From NCBI GenBank assembly GCA_018241145.1, contig JAFEEJ010000221.1, forward strand, positions 1 to 47,389: 47,389 nucleotides of DNA. Reading direction: 5' to 3'. The notes beneath the pieces are model-generated. The model searched no databases and was not told the origin of the DNA. It worked only from the letters and a program-made list of their open reading frames with translations. Position numbers and translations under genes: made by a program. Each line of letters begins with the position of its first letter. Positions within the stretch are counted from its first letter, which is position 1. Source of the DNA: Pseudomonadota bacterium. Its GTDB lineage: Bacteria > Pseudomonadota > Gammaproteobacteria > Xanthomonadales > Rhodanobacteraceae. Shown here piece by piece: positions 17,858 to 26,338 of this stretch.

Positions 17858-18673
17858 TCACGGATGGGTGTTCGCGGCATGGCCGGACGTCGCCGGTGCC
17901 GGCGGGTTCGCCGCAGCGGCCCCCGCCGCCTTGCCGATCTCCTGCATGTTGCCGACGGTCACCGTGCCGTGCCATTGCGCGTCGCGCGCGGCGAAGTACT
18001 GTTTGGGATCCCAGCGCGACGGGTCATAAAAGTGCGGATCGCCGCAACCGGCGCGCGGCACGTTCACGCCGCCTTCGGAAATGGCCGGCCCCCCGCAATT
18101 GGCGTTGGCGGAAGCCTGGCTTACGCCGGAATCGAAGCCGAGGCGCGAACCGGTGCCCTCGGTCAAGGCCTGGCGCAGCGCGGAAGCCATGCGCTTTTTC
18201 GCGACCGCATCGCCGTATTCCGGCATCAGCTGGTCCAGCACGGCGACGGCCTGGTCGTGCTGTGCGGGCGTCAGCGCCTTGCACACGCCGTCGCGGGTGG
18301 CGACGAAACTCGGGTACTTGCGCTCGGACGCCAGCGCCATCCACGCGCAGGCGGTGGCGGGATCCCTGGCCACGCCTTCGCCGTTTTCGTACATCAGGCC
18401 GATGCTGAGCTGGGACAACTTGTCCGCGTATCGCGCCCCGTACTTGAAGTACTTCAACGCGCCGGCGTAATCGTGCCCGGCGTAACGGCGCATGCCGGCG
18501 AATTCGCCGAACAGGTCGGGATGGCCCCAGGTCGAGGCGGCGTTCATGGCCGTCAGCACCTTGTCGGTTTGGTCATCCGGTGACGGCGCGGAGCCGGCGT
18601 GCGCGGAAGCGCCGGTGGCGGCGAACATCAAGAGCGCCGTGCACAGGGATTTCAAATGGCGTGGGCGTTTCAT
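17858..18673 (-). CDS. Secreted Sel1-repeat-type protein
   Basis: The 271-residue protein has an N-terminal signal peptide (cleavage near ASA-HA, residue 24). One clear Sel1-like repeat (YAGALKYFKYGARYADKLSQ then LSIGLMYENGEGVARDPATA) is followed by WMALASERKYPSFVATRDG. The C-terminal third is Gly/Ala/Pro-rich with no motif I know. It is probably periplasmic; the function is unknown. It has a strong RBS (AAGGAG, 8 nt before ATG 18673) and a promoter bracketed by two palindromic operators, so its expression is likely repressed under most conditions. It lies 38 bp upstream of lptM. Confidence 0.75.
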   Translation of the reverse strand: MKRPRHLKSLCTALLMFAATGASAHAGSAPSPDDQTDKVLTAMNAASTWGHPDLFGEFAGMRRYAGHDYAGALKYFKYGARYADKLSQLSIGLMYENGEGVARDPATACAWMALASERKYPSFVATRDGVCKALTPAQHDQAVAVLDQLMPEYGDAVAKKRMASALRQALTEGTGSRLGFDSGVSQASANANCGGPAISEGGVNVPRAGCGDPHFYDPSRWDPKQYFAARDAQWHGTVTVGNMQEIGKAAGAAAANPPAPATSGHAANTHP

Positions 18674-18681
18674 CGGATCGA

Positions 18682-18747
18682 CTCCTTGTCAAGTTTGCTT
18701 GACACAAGCTTATCTCCCTCTCCGCAGCCTGTCAAGCAAGCTTGACA
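18682..18747 (-). promoter_or_regulatory. Promoter with two identical-half palindromic operators
   Basis: Minus-strand -35 TTGACA (18730-18735), 17-nt spacer, -10 TAAGCT (18707-18712), and RBS AAGGAG (18682-18687). Two palindromes of form TGTCAAG-N4-CTTGACA lie at 18730-18747, covering the -35, and at 18687-18704, just downstream of the -10. Their centres are 43 bp apart, about four helical turns. The regulator is not identified. Confidence 0.7.
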
Positions 18748-18820
18748 GGCTTGTCGCGGCCGGCATGCCGTCCTGTTCGCCAGCGTGCGCCTGTTCCTCT
18801 TGCCGCGGATGTCCCGAAGG

Positions 18821-19291
18821 TCATCCCGTGGCGGGGGTCAGGTCCTTGCGATAGCGCCAGGCATCGGCGCCGGTTTCGTAGAAGCCCGGTTCGAGCCGCT
18901 CCCGTCGATAGCCGCGTTTCTCGTACAGCGTGGTTGCGGCAAGGTTGTCGACGCGCACCTCCAGCCGGATCGAACGGCAAAAGCGCAGGCGCGCCTCCCG
19001 CTCTGCCGCTTCCAGCAACGCGGCTCCGAGTCCCCTGCCGCGCGCGTGCCGCGCGATGGCGATGGAATACAGCCGCGCGCCGTGCGTGCCGCGCCGGAAA
19101 AAAAGCAGCGCGCTGCCGATCATGTGGCGTGACTGTTCCGCCACCAGCACGCACGCGCTTTCACTGCGCAGGTGCCGCCGCCATTGCGCGCGACTGACGC
19201 GGTCGTGGTCGAAGCTGGAGTTCTCCAGCGCGACCAGCGCATCGAGGTCGGCAAGCATGGCGCGGCGGATGTTCGGCCGTGCTTCGCTCAT
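18821..19291 (-). CDS. GNAT N-acetyltransferase (RimI-like)
   Basis: The 156-residue protein has a complete GNAT fold: IRRAMLADLDALVALENSSF at the N-terminus, acetyl-CoA motif A as LYSIAIARHARGRGLGAALL, then LEVRVDNLAATTLYEKRGY. Relatives with this sequence style are often fused to a C39-type peptidase domain; here the protein ends right after the GNAT domain. It is divergent from the RimK-like ligase gene (118-bp gap), which fits a shared pathway. A CATACT hexamer lies 6 nt before ATG 19291, suggesting a leaderless mRNA. It may acetylate a peptide or amino acid rather than ribosomal protein S18. Confidence 0.8.
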   Translation of the reverse strand: MSEARPNIRRAMLADLDALVALENSSFDHDRVSRAQWRRHLRSESACVLVAEQSRHMIGSALLFFRRGTHGARLYSIAIARHARGRGLGAALLEAAEREARLRFCRSIRLEVRVDNLAATTLYEKRGYRRERLEPGFYETGADAWRYRKDLTPATG

Positions 19292-19409
19292 GCATCCAGT
19301 ATGCACGCGGCGACCCTGTTGCGGTTCAGCACGGCGATGCCGCGCTGTGCCACACTTGCGGCCCCCAGCGGGCATGCAGCCGGACCCACCCGAGAGCGGA
19401 ACCAACGCA

Positions 19410-20891
19410 ATGAGCCGGCTGGCGATCGTGGTGGAGAAAGCCTCGGACTGGGGCTCGTATTATCCGTCCGACAACGTGGTCAGCGCGATCGATTACCTGC
19501 GCGAGCCGGTCGGCGGCGACGAGCGCACCCACGTCATCAACCTCTGCCGCGGCTACAAGTACCTCGGTACCGGCCACTATGTCTCGCTGCTGGGCGAGGC
19601 GCGCGGGCATCGCGTGATTCCCTCGGTGCGCACCATCAACGACCTGCGCAGGCGCTCGCTGTACGGCATCGACGTCGAGGACCTCAACCAGAAACTCGCC
19701 CACTTCCTGCCCGCCGGCGGTCGCGACACCACCGACTTCGGCATCCTGGTCTATTTCGGCGAGACGTCGTACCCGGCCTTGCAGGACCTGGCGCGACAGG
19801 TGTTCGAGATGTATCCGTGCCCGCTGTTGCGCATCGAGTTCGAGCGCGACCGCGTGTGGCAGATCGGCGCGATCAAGCCGGTCAGCCTGCACACGCTGGA
19901 TGACGCGCAGGAAGACGCCTTCGCGCAGACGCTGGACGCCTTCACCAAGCGCCTGTGGCGCAAGCCGCGCACGCGCCGGCAATTCCGCTACGACCTCGCG
20001 ATGCTGATCGATGCCGCCGAAACCATGCCGCCATCGAACGCGCGCGCGCAGAAACATTTCATCGCGGCGGGACGCGAACTCGGCATCGACGTGGACACGA
20101 TCGGCAAGAACGACTACACGCGGCTGGCCGAATACGACGCGCTGTTCATCCGTGAAACGACCGCGCCGGACAACCATACCTACCGTTTCGCGCACAAGGC
20201 CGAGCGCGAAGGCATGGTGGTGATCGACGACCCCACCTCGATCCTGCGCTGCACCAACAAGATCTACCTGCACGACCTGTTGCGTTCGCGCAAGATCGCG
20301 GTGCCGCGTTCGGAAATCCTGTACCGCGAGGACGCCAAGCAGCTGAAGGAATTGCCGGACAAGCTCGGCTTCCCGCTGGTGCTGAAGATCCCCGACGGCT
20401 CCTTCTCGCGCGGCGTGGTGAAAGTTGAAAATGCGGAGGAACTGGAGCGCGCGGCATCGCAACTGTTCCAGAGCACGGCGTTGCTGATCGCGCAGGAATT
20501 CCTTTACACGGAATTCGACTGGCGCGTGGGCGTGCTCAACCGCGAGGCGCTGTATGCCTGCCGGTATTACATGTCGCGCGGCCACTGGCAGATCTACAAC
20601 CACGCCGCGCGCGGCAACCAGCGCGCCGGCGGTTCGGACACGCTGGCGGTCGCCGACGCGCCGCCGGAAGTCGTCAGGCTGGCGTTGCGCGCGATCCAGC
20701 CGATCGGCGACGGGCTTTACGGCGTCGACATCAAGCAGACCGCCGACCGGCTGGTGGTGATCGAGGTCAATGACAACCCCTCGATCGACGCCGGCGTGGA
20801 GGACGAACAGCTCGGAGCGGAACTTTACCGACGCGTGATGCGGGAATTCCTGCGGCGCATGGAGCGCAAGCGCACGGGCGCGAACGTTTGA
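19410..20891 (+). CDS. RimK-like ATP-grasp ligase with N-terminal RLAN domain
   Basis: The 493-residue protein starts SRLAIVVEKASDWGSYYPSD. Its N-terminal ~150 residues match the domain that precedes RimK-type ATP-grasps (GYKYLGTGHYVSLLGEARGH; VPSVRTIND-like segment). The ATP-grasp core follows: TNKIYLHDLLRS, FPLVLKIPDGSFSRGVVKV, and the metal-binding end LVVIEVNDNPSIDAGVED. Such enzymes form amide bonds between a carboxylate and an amine, often adding glutamate or making peptides. The substrate is unknown. Start ATG 19410 follows GAGAGCGGA. The GNAT gene is divergent, and a small membrane-protein gene overlaps its 3' end by 67 bp. Confidence 0.88.
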   Translation: MSRLAIVVEKASDWGSYYPSDNVVSAIDYLREPVGGDERTHVINLCRGYKYLGTGHYVSLLGEARGHRVIPSVRTINDLRRRSLYGIDVEDLNQKLAHFLPAGGRDTTDFGILVYFGETSYPALQDLARQVFEMYPCPLLRIEFERDRVWQIGAIKPVSLHTLDDAQEDAFAQTLDAFTKRLWRKPRTRRQFRYDLAMLIDAAETMPPSNARAQKHFIAAGRELGIDVDTIGKNDYTRLAEYDALFIRETTAPDNHTYRFAHKAEREGMVVIDDPTSILRCTNKIYLHDLLRSRKIAVPRSEILYREDAKQLKELPDKLGFPLVLKIPDGSFSRGVVKVENAEELERAASQLFQSTALLIAQEFLYTEFDWRVGVLNREALYACRYYMSRGHWQIYNHAARGNQRAGGSDTLAVADAPPEVVRLALRAIQPIGDGLYGVDIKQTADRLVVIEVNDNPSIDAGVEDEQLGAELYRRVMREFLRRMERKRTGANV

Positions 20892-21103
20892 GCATTGCGC
20901 CACGGCGCGGTGCGGGTGAAATGGATCGCCGCCAGCAGCGTCGCCGGCGCGGCCAGCAGCCAGAACGCCAGCGACCACCCATGGCGCGGGTCGTGCAGCG
21001 GCAGCGGGGTGAGGCCCAGCAGCACGAGGCCGGCGGCGAGCCACGCCGCGGCGCAGAGGATGATCGCGTCCGGTTCGCGGCTCGGCTTGCGGAAGGACTG
21101 CAT
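20825..21103 (-). CDS. Small two-helix membrane protein, hypothetical
   Basis: 92 residues with two hydrophobic segments (DAIILCAAAWLAAGLVLLGL and SLAFWLLAAPATLLAAIHF), predicted as membrane-spanning, and an Arg-rich C-terminus. AGGAG lies 6 nt before ATG 21103, which supports translation. It overlaps the end of the ATP-grasp gene on the opposite strand by 67 bp, so the basic tail is coded opposite the ligase C-terminus. No family recognised. Confidence 0.55.
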   Translation of the reverse strand: MQSFRKPSREPDAIILCAAAWLAAGLVLLGLTPLPLHDPRHGWSLAFWLLAAPATLLAAIHFTRTAPWRNAQTFAPVRLRSMRRRNSRITRR

Positions 21104-21174
21104 GGCACACTCCTGGGCGGGAAGTGTGCGAACCTTGCGCGGCGTGTATCTCACGGGTTGCGACGGGGGCTTTC

Positions 21175-21275
21175 GTCATCCCGGACTCCGCGCAGCGGCG
21201 ATCCGGGTTCCAGTCACACTGTTTTAGAAGCGTGTATCAAAGACGGTTCCACGCTTTACGCGGCCCCGGAATGAA
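21175..21275. repeat. Dispersed palindromic repeat, copy 4 (long form)
   Basis: GTCATCCCGGACTCCGCG on the left and CGCGGCCCCGGAATGA on the right mirror the arms of copies 2 and 3, with ~70 bp between. It lies directly upstream of aroE and may form part of its leader. Confidence 0.55.
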
Positions 21276-21286
21276 GTCGAGAGGAG

Positions 21287-22135
21287 ATGATGGCGGACGT
21301 GCAACGATTCACCGTCTTCGGCCATCCGATCGGGCATTCGCTGTCTCCGCGGTTGCACGCGTTGTTCGCGGCGCGTTGCGGCATCGCGCTGGAATACACC
21401 GCGACCGACGCGCCGCCGGAACGTTTCCGCGAAATCGTCCGCGCGTTTTTCGACGGTGGCGGTCGCGGCGCCAATGTCACGTTGCCAGGCAAGCGATTGG
21501 CTTTCGAGTTGGCGGATGTGCACACGCTGGCCGCGCGACGTGCCGGCGTGGCGAATGTCTTGACGCGGTTGCATGACGGATCGCTCGAAGCCCACAACAC
21601 CGACGGCGCGGGCCTGATCCGCGACCTGCGCGAACGGCATCGCATTCGATTGGATGATCGCCGCGTGTTGCTGCTTGGCGCGGGCGGCGCCGCCCGCGCG
21701 GCGGCGTTCGCGTTGCTGGATGCGGGCGTGCGCGAGTTGGTCCTCGCCAATCGCACGCCCGAACGCGCTCGCTCGCTCGCCGACGCGCTCGCGCAAGCCG
21801 GGCGCGTGAAGCTTTCCGGATGGAACGCGCTGGATGGGTGCGATACGTTCGACCTGATCGTCGATGCGACGTCCGCCGGGGTGCTGGGCGTGGCGATGCC
21901 ATTGCCGCGGTCGCTCGTCGGCGATGCCACCATCGCCTGCGATCTTGCGTATGGCGAAGCGGCGTTGCCGTTCCTCGATTGGGCGCGCAACGCAGGTGCG
22001 GCGCAAACCATCGACGGTCTGGGCATGCTGGTGGAAACCGCGGCCGATTCCTTCGAACATTGGCACGGCTTGCGTCCCGATGCGGATGCCGCGCTGCTGC
22101 ATTTGCGCGAAGGCGAAGCTCAGCCGCGCAGGTAG
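21287..22135 (+). CDS. aroE: Shikimate dehydrogenase
   Basis: The 282-residue NADPH enzyme converts 3-dehydroshikimate to shikimate in aromatic amino-acid synthesis. Substrate-binding SLSPRLHALF and GANVTLPGK (catalytic Lys) and the cofactor loop LLLGAGGAARAAAFALL are present, as is the basic NRTPERARSL that favours NADP. The final GLGMLVETAADSFEHWHG is typical. GAGGAG abuts ATG 21287; the second ATG, at 21290, is an equally possible start. Its last 16 bp overlap the convergent carbonic anhydrase gene. Confidence 0.95.
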   Translation: MMADVQRFTVFGHPIGHSLSPRLHALFAARCGIALEYTATDAPPERFREIVRAFFDGGGRGANVTLPGKRLAFELADVHTLAARRAGVANVLTRLHDGSLEAHNTDGAGLIRDLRERHRIRLDDRRVLLLGAGGAARAAAFALLDAGVRELVLANRTPERARSLADALAQAGRVKLSGWNALDGCDTFDLIVDATSAGVLGVAMPLPRSLVGDATIACDLAYGEAALPFLDWARNAGAAQTIDGLGMLVETAADSFEHWHGLRPDADAALLHLREGEAQPRR

Positions 22136-22650
22136 CTGTCCTTCAATTCCACATAGTGCCGCGCGGAATAGCGCAACGCCTCGATCTCGGCCGGACCGAG
22201 CTTGCGCAGGCAGCGCGCGGGATTGCCCACCCACAATTCGCCCTCGCCCACGGTCTTGCCCGGCGAGATCAGCGCGCCGGCGCCGACGAAGGCGCCGCGT
22301 TTCACCAGTGCGCCATCCAGCACGGTCGCGTGCATGCCGATCAGGCACAGGTCCTCAATGGTGCATGCGTGGATCACCGCGGCGTGGCCGATGGTGACGT
22401 CGGCGCCGACGAGGCAAGGGAATCCGCCCGGCGTATACGGGCCGTCGTGGGTGACGTGCAGGATCGCGCCATCCTGCACGTTGGTGCGCGCACCGATACG
22501 GATGCGCTCGACATCGCCGCGCACCACGGCACCGGGCCACAGCGAAACGTCGTCGCCGAGTTCCACGTCGCCGATCAGCGTGGCGGCGGGATCGACGTAC
22601 ACGCGTGCACCGAGTTTCGGCAGCACGCCGTGGTAGGGGCGGATATTCAT
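22120..22650 (-). CDS. Gamma-class carbonic anhydrase/hexapeptide-repeat protein
   Basis: The 176-residue left-handed beta-helix protein has the hexapeptide pattern (VYVDPAATLIGDVELGDDVS; SLWPGAVVRGDVERIRIGA; TNVQDGAILHVTHDGPYTPG). The histidines of the trimeric metal site are in LHVTHDG and DVTIGHAAVIHACTI. It belongs to the YrdA/PaaY group, related to gamma carbonic anhydrase; catalytic activity is not proven for most members. Start ATG 22650. The -10 TACAAT (22680-22685) overlaps that of the divergent aldehyde dehydrogenase gene. Confidence 0.9.
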   Translation of the reverse strand: MNIRPYHGVLPKLGARVYVDPAATLIGDVELGDDVSLWPGAVVRGDVERIRIGARTNVQDGAILHVTHDGPYTPGGFPCLVGADVTIGHAAVIHACTIEDLCLIGMHATVLDGALVKRGAFVGAGALISPGKTVGEGELWVGNPARCLRKLGPAEIEALRYSARHYVELKDSYLRG

Positions 22651-22679
22651 GGCCGGTGGACCGCCGCGAAGGAAAGGGC

Positions 22680-22689
22680 ATTGTAGGCT
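22680..22689. promoter_or_regulatory. Overlapping divergent -10 elements (carbonic anhydrase / aldehyde dehydrogenase)
   Basis: Minus strand TACAAT (22680-22685) serves the carbonic anhydrase gene; plus strand TAGGCT (22684-22689) lies 6 nt before the dehydrogenase ATG. The two share two bases. Confidence 0.4.
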
Positions 22690-22695
22690 AGCGCG

Positions 22696-24105
22696 ATGGA
22701 AGCCGCCGCCACCGAAGCCCTGCGCGACCTGCTGCAACGCCAGCGCGAGTCATGGCGCGCCGATCCGCCGGGCTACGCCCGGAGGATGGACGACCTTGCG
22801 CGTCTGCGCGCCGCGTTCAAGGCGCGACTGGATGAATTCGTGCGCGCGATCGATGCCGATTTCGGCTGCCGCCCGCGCGAGGAGACGCTGCTGGCCGAGG
22901 GCATGACCGTGCTGCGCTCCATCGACCATGCGCGCCGGCATCTGAAACGCTGGATGCGCCCGCAACGTGTCGCGCCTGAATGGCCGTGCCTGCCCGCGCG
23001 TTGCGGGATCGTTGCGCGCCCGCTCGGCGTGGTCGGCATCCTCGCGCCCTGGAACTATCCGGTGAACCTCGCGCTGATCCCGCTGGTCGATGCGCTGGCG
23101 GCCGGCAACCATGCGTTGCTGAAACCGGCGGAAGCCACGCCGCGCACTTCGGAGTTGCTGGAGCGATTGATCGACGATGTCTTCGCTCGCGACCGCGTCG
23201 CGGTGGTGCAGGGCGATGCGGAAGTCGCGGCGGCGTTTTCCGCACTGCCCTTCGACCACCTGCTGTTCACCGGATCGAGCGCGACCGGCGCGAAGGTGAT
23301 GGCGGCGGCGGCGGGCAACCTCACGCCCGTCACGCTGGAACTGGGCGGCAAGTCGCCGGCGATCGTGGCGCCGGGCTTCCCCCTGAAGACCGCCGCCGCG
23401 CGCATCGCCGCGGGCAAATGGTTGAACGCCGGCCAGACCTGCATCGCTCCGGATTACGTATTGCTGCACGAGGACGATCGCGACGGTTTCGTCGACTGCC
23501 TGCGCAGCGAGGTCGCGCGTCGCCACGGCGCGCCGGGCGGCTCGCGGGAGTACGCCAGCATCATCGACCGGGCGCAATACGAACGGCTGTGCGCCTGGCG
23601 CGACGAAGCGCGCGCGCAGGGCGCGGAGGTGATCGCGTTGCCGGACGACAACGCGGGCGATGCCGCGCGGCGCATCCTGCCGCCGACGCTGGTGCTCGGT
23701 GCGACCGATGCCATGCGCGTGATGCGCGAGGAGATCTTCGGGCCGATCCTGCCGATCGCGACCTTCCGCGGGATCGACGAAGCGATCGCGCGCGTCAACG
23801 CGCGGCCGCGGCCGCTGGCGCTGTACCTGTTCGACCGCGATCCGGCGCGCACCCGGCGCGTGCTGGAAGCGTGTCCCGCCGGCGGCGTCTGCATCAACGA
23901 TTGCATGCTGCAATTCGCGCAGTCGCGCCTGCCGTTCGGCGGCATCGGCGCCTCCGGCATGGGCGCCTACCACGGCCATGCGGGCTTCCTGACTTTCTCG
24001 CACCGCATGGCCGTGTTCCGCCAGTCACGGTTCTCCAGCTTCGCGCTGATGCGACCGCCGTACGGCCGGTTGGCCGAACGCCTGCTGCGGGTGCTGACGC
24101 GCTGA
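22696..24105 (+). CDS. Aldehyde dehydrogenase, coniferyl-aldehyde-dehydrogenase-like
   Basis: The 469-residue NAD(P)+-dependent enzyme oxidises an aldehyde to an acid. The catalytic general base is Glu215 (VTLELGGKSPAIV) and the nucleophile is Cys249 (NAGQTCIAPDYVLL). The cofactor segments PWNYPVNLALIPLVDALAAG and LLFTGSSATGAKVM are present. The short form and the GQTCIAPDYVL segment resemble coniferyl aldehyde dehydrogenases and class 3-type ALDHs. The C-terminus is hydrophobic/basic. A -10-like TAGGCT 6 nt before the ATG suggests a leaderless transcript. The real substrate is not known. Confidence 0.9.
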   Translation: MEAAATEALRDLLQRQRESWRADPPGYARRMDDLARLRAAFKARLDEFVRAIDADFGCRPREETLLAEGMTVLRSIDHARRHLKRWMRPQRVAPEWPCLPARCGIVARPLGVVGILAPWNYPVNLALIPLVDALAAGNHALLKPAEATPRTSELLERLIDDVFARDRVAVVQGDAEVAAAFSALPFDHLLFTGSSATGAKVMAAAAGNLTPVTLELGGKSPAIVAPGFPLKTAAARIAAGKWLNAGQTCIAPDYVLLHEDDRDGFVDCLRSEVARRHGAPGGSREYASIIDRAQYERLCAWRDEARAQGAEVIALPDDNAGDAARRILPPTLVLGATDAMRVMREEIFGPILPIATFRGIDEAIARVNARPRPLALYLFDRDPARTRRVLEACPAGGVCINDCMLQFAQSRLPFGGIGASGMGAYHGHAGFLTFSHRMAVFRQSRFSSFALMRPPYGRLAERLLRVLTR

Positions 24106-24162
24106 GCCGCGCTTGATTTTGCGCGCGCGCGTCGCCACGCTGGCCGGCTGACGGAGGTTTCG

Positions 24163-26211
24163 ATGACGCCTTTCAATCCCCTGCTTGCCGACGCGCCGCT
24201 GCCGGCGTTCTCGCAGATCCGCCCCGGGCACGTGCTGCCCGCGGTCGATTCGATCCTGGCCGACTATCGCGCGCGCATCGATGCATTGACCGCTTCGGGC
24301 ACGGCACCGGATTTCGATTCGCTGATGCTGGAACAGGAGCGCCAGGAGCAACGGCTGGCGCGCGCGTGGGCGCCGGTGTCGCACCTGCACGCGGTGGCGG
24401 ACACGCCGGCCTTGCGCGAAGCGTACGCGCAGGCGCTGGAGCGGATCACCGATTTCTCTTCCGAACTCGGGCAGAATCGCGCGTTGTATTCCGCGGTGCG
24501 CAAGCTGTCCGAATCGCCGGAATCCGGCGATTGGCCCGCCGCGCGCCGCGCCGCGGTCGCGCATGCGCTGCGCGACTTCCGGCTGGCCGGCGTGGCGCTG
24601 GAAGAACCGGCGCGATCGCGGTTTCGCGAGATCGCCAACGAACTGGCGCAACTGGCCACCGGGTTCTCCAATGCCGTGCTGGATGCGACCGACGCGTGGC
24701 GCGAACCCATCACCGACGAGGGCGCTCTGGCCGGCGTGCCCGCGACCGCGCGCGCCGTGCTGCGCGAGTACGCGCGTGAAAACGGGCTGGAGGGATTCCT
24801 GGTCACGCTGAAACAGCCGAGCGTGCAGGCGATCCTCGAATATGCCGACGACCGCGCCTTGCGCGAGCGTGTCTACCGGGCTTGGCATACGCGCGCGTCC
24901 GACCAGGGGCCGGATGCCGGCAGGTTCGACAATTCGCCGCGCATCGAGAAGATCATGGCACTGCGGCACGAAGCCGCGCACCTGCTGGGTTTCGCCGATG
25001 CGACCGAGGAATCGCTGGCGACCAAGATGGCGGCCACGCCTCAGGCGGTGCTGGATTTCCTGCGCGACCTGGTGCATCGCGCTAAGCCGGTGGCCGAGCG
25101 CGAATTGCACGAATTGCGCGAATTCGCGCGCGGGGAACTGGGCATCGCCGACCTGCAGGCATGGGACGTCGGCTATGCCTCGGAAAAATTGCGCCGCGCA
25201 CGCTTCGACCTGGACGAAGAGGAACTGAAGCCGTACTTTCCCGCGTCCGCAGTCATCGATGGCTTGTTCGTGCTGGTCGAACGCCTGTACGGCATCCGCC
25301 TGGAAGCGCGCGAGGGCATCGACGTGTGGCATCCCGACGTGCGCTACTTCGACCTGCGCGATCGCGACGGCCGCGTGATCGCCGGATGCTATCTCGACCT
25401 GTATGCGCGCTCGGGCAAGCGCGGCGGCGCGTGGATGGACGTCTGCCGCGCGCGTTTCCGCGACGCCGCGTCGCTGCAATTGCCGATCGCGTTCCTGACC
25501 TGCAATTTCGCGCCGCCCACGGCGGAAGCGCCGGCGCTGCTGGCGCACGACGACGTGTTGACGCTGTTCCACGAATTCGGCCACGGCCTGCACCACATGC
25601 TCACCGAAGTCGACCTTCCCTCGGTCGGCGGCATCGACGGGCTGGAATGGGATGCGGTGGAATTGCCCAGCCAGTTCATGGAGAACTTCGGCTGGAACCG
25701 CGGGGCGCTGGACCTGTTCGCGCGGCACTGGCAGACCGGCGAACGCCTGCCGGGCAGCCTGTACGGACGCATGCTGGCCGCGCGGCATTTCCACGCCGGC
25801 CTGTTCCTGCTGCGGCAGCTGGAATTCGCGCTGTTCGATTTCCTGTTGCATCGCGACCACGATCCGCACCGCGGCGCCCGCGCGATGGAGGTGCTGCAAG
25901 CCGTGCGCGAAGAAGTCGCGGTGTTGCATCCGCCGGCGTGGCAGCGGTTCCCGCAGGCGTTCACGCACGTCTTCTCGGGAGGTTATGCGGCGGGTTATTA
26001 CAGCTATCTGTGGGCGGAATTGTTGTCGGCCGATGCCTTCGGCGCCTTCGAGGAGGCCCCGCAGGTGATCGACGCGGATACCGGCGCGCGTTTCCGCCGC
26101 GAGATCCTCGCCGTCGGCGCCACGCGCCCTGCGCTGCAATCCTTCGTCGCGTTCCGCGGACGGGAACCGCAACCGGATGCCTTGCTGAAATCCCACGGGC
26201 TGGCGGCCTGA
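24163..26211 (+). CDS. prlC: Oligopeptidase A (M3 zinc metallopeptidase)
   Basis: The 682-residue cytoplasmic zinc peptidase degrades short peptides, including cleaved signal peptides. The zinc motif is HEFGH (470-474) in TLFHEFGHGLHHMLTE, with a downstream conserved glutamate region GGIDGLEWDAVELPSQFME. The C-terminal GGYAAGYYSYLWAELLSADAF is diagnostic of the M3A family. Length matches oligopeptidase A. A strong GGAGG RBS precedes ATG 24163. It lies 57 bp after the aldehyde dehydrogenase gene on the same strand. Confidence 0.95.
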   Translation: MTPFNPLLADAPLPAFSQIRPGHVLPAVDSILADYRARIDALTASGTAPDFDSLMLEQERQEQRLARAWAPVSHLHAVADTPALREAYAQALERITDFSSELGQNRALYSAVRKLSESPESGDWPAARRAAVAHALRDFRLAGVALEEPARSRFREIANELAQLATGFSNAVLDATDAWREPITDEGALAGVPATARAVLREYARENGLEGFLVTLKQPSVQAILEYADDRALRERVYRAWHTRASDQGPDAGRFDNSPRIEKIMALRHEAAHLLGFADATEESLATKMAATPQAVLDFLRDLVHRAKPVAERELHELREFARGELGIADLQAWDVGYASEKLRRARFDLDEEELKPYFPASAVIDGLFVLVERLYGIRLEAREGIDVWHPDVRYFDLRDRDGRVIAGCYLDLYARSGKRGGAWMDVCRARFRDAASLQLPIAFLTCNFAPPTAEAPALLAHDDVLTLFHEFGHGLHHMLTEVDLPSVGGIDGLEWDAVELPSQFMENFGWNRGALDLFARHWQTGERLPGSLYGRMLAARHFHAGLFLLRQLEFALFDFLLHRDHDPHRGARAMEVLQAVREEVAVLHPPAWQRFPQAFTHVFSGGYAAGYYSYLWAELLSADAFGAFEEAPQVIDADTGARFRREILAVGATRPALQSFVAFRGREPQPDALLKSHGLAA

Positions 26212-26326
26212 AGCGCGCGGCGCGCCGACACGCCGGCATCGGCAGTGCCACCACGGGATCGCGGCGCGGACGCGGACGTGTTCGATCCGTGGATGGCGCA
26301 GGCGTGGCCGGGATCGCGCGAAGCCT

Positions 26327-26332
26327 TACAAT
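26327..26332 (+). promoter_or_regulatory. -10 element of the exonuclease III gene, leaderless spacing
   Basis: TACAAT with exactly 6 nt to the ATG at 26339. No clear -35. Confidence 0.4.
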
Positions 26333-26338
26333 GCCTGC

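Noticed and set aside
18728..18749. The palindrome downstream of the GNAT gene as its terminator.
   Set aside because: No U tract follows, and an identical half-site palindrome at 43-bp spacing together with promoter hexamers favours an operator.
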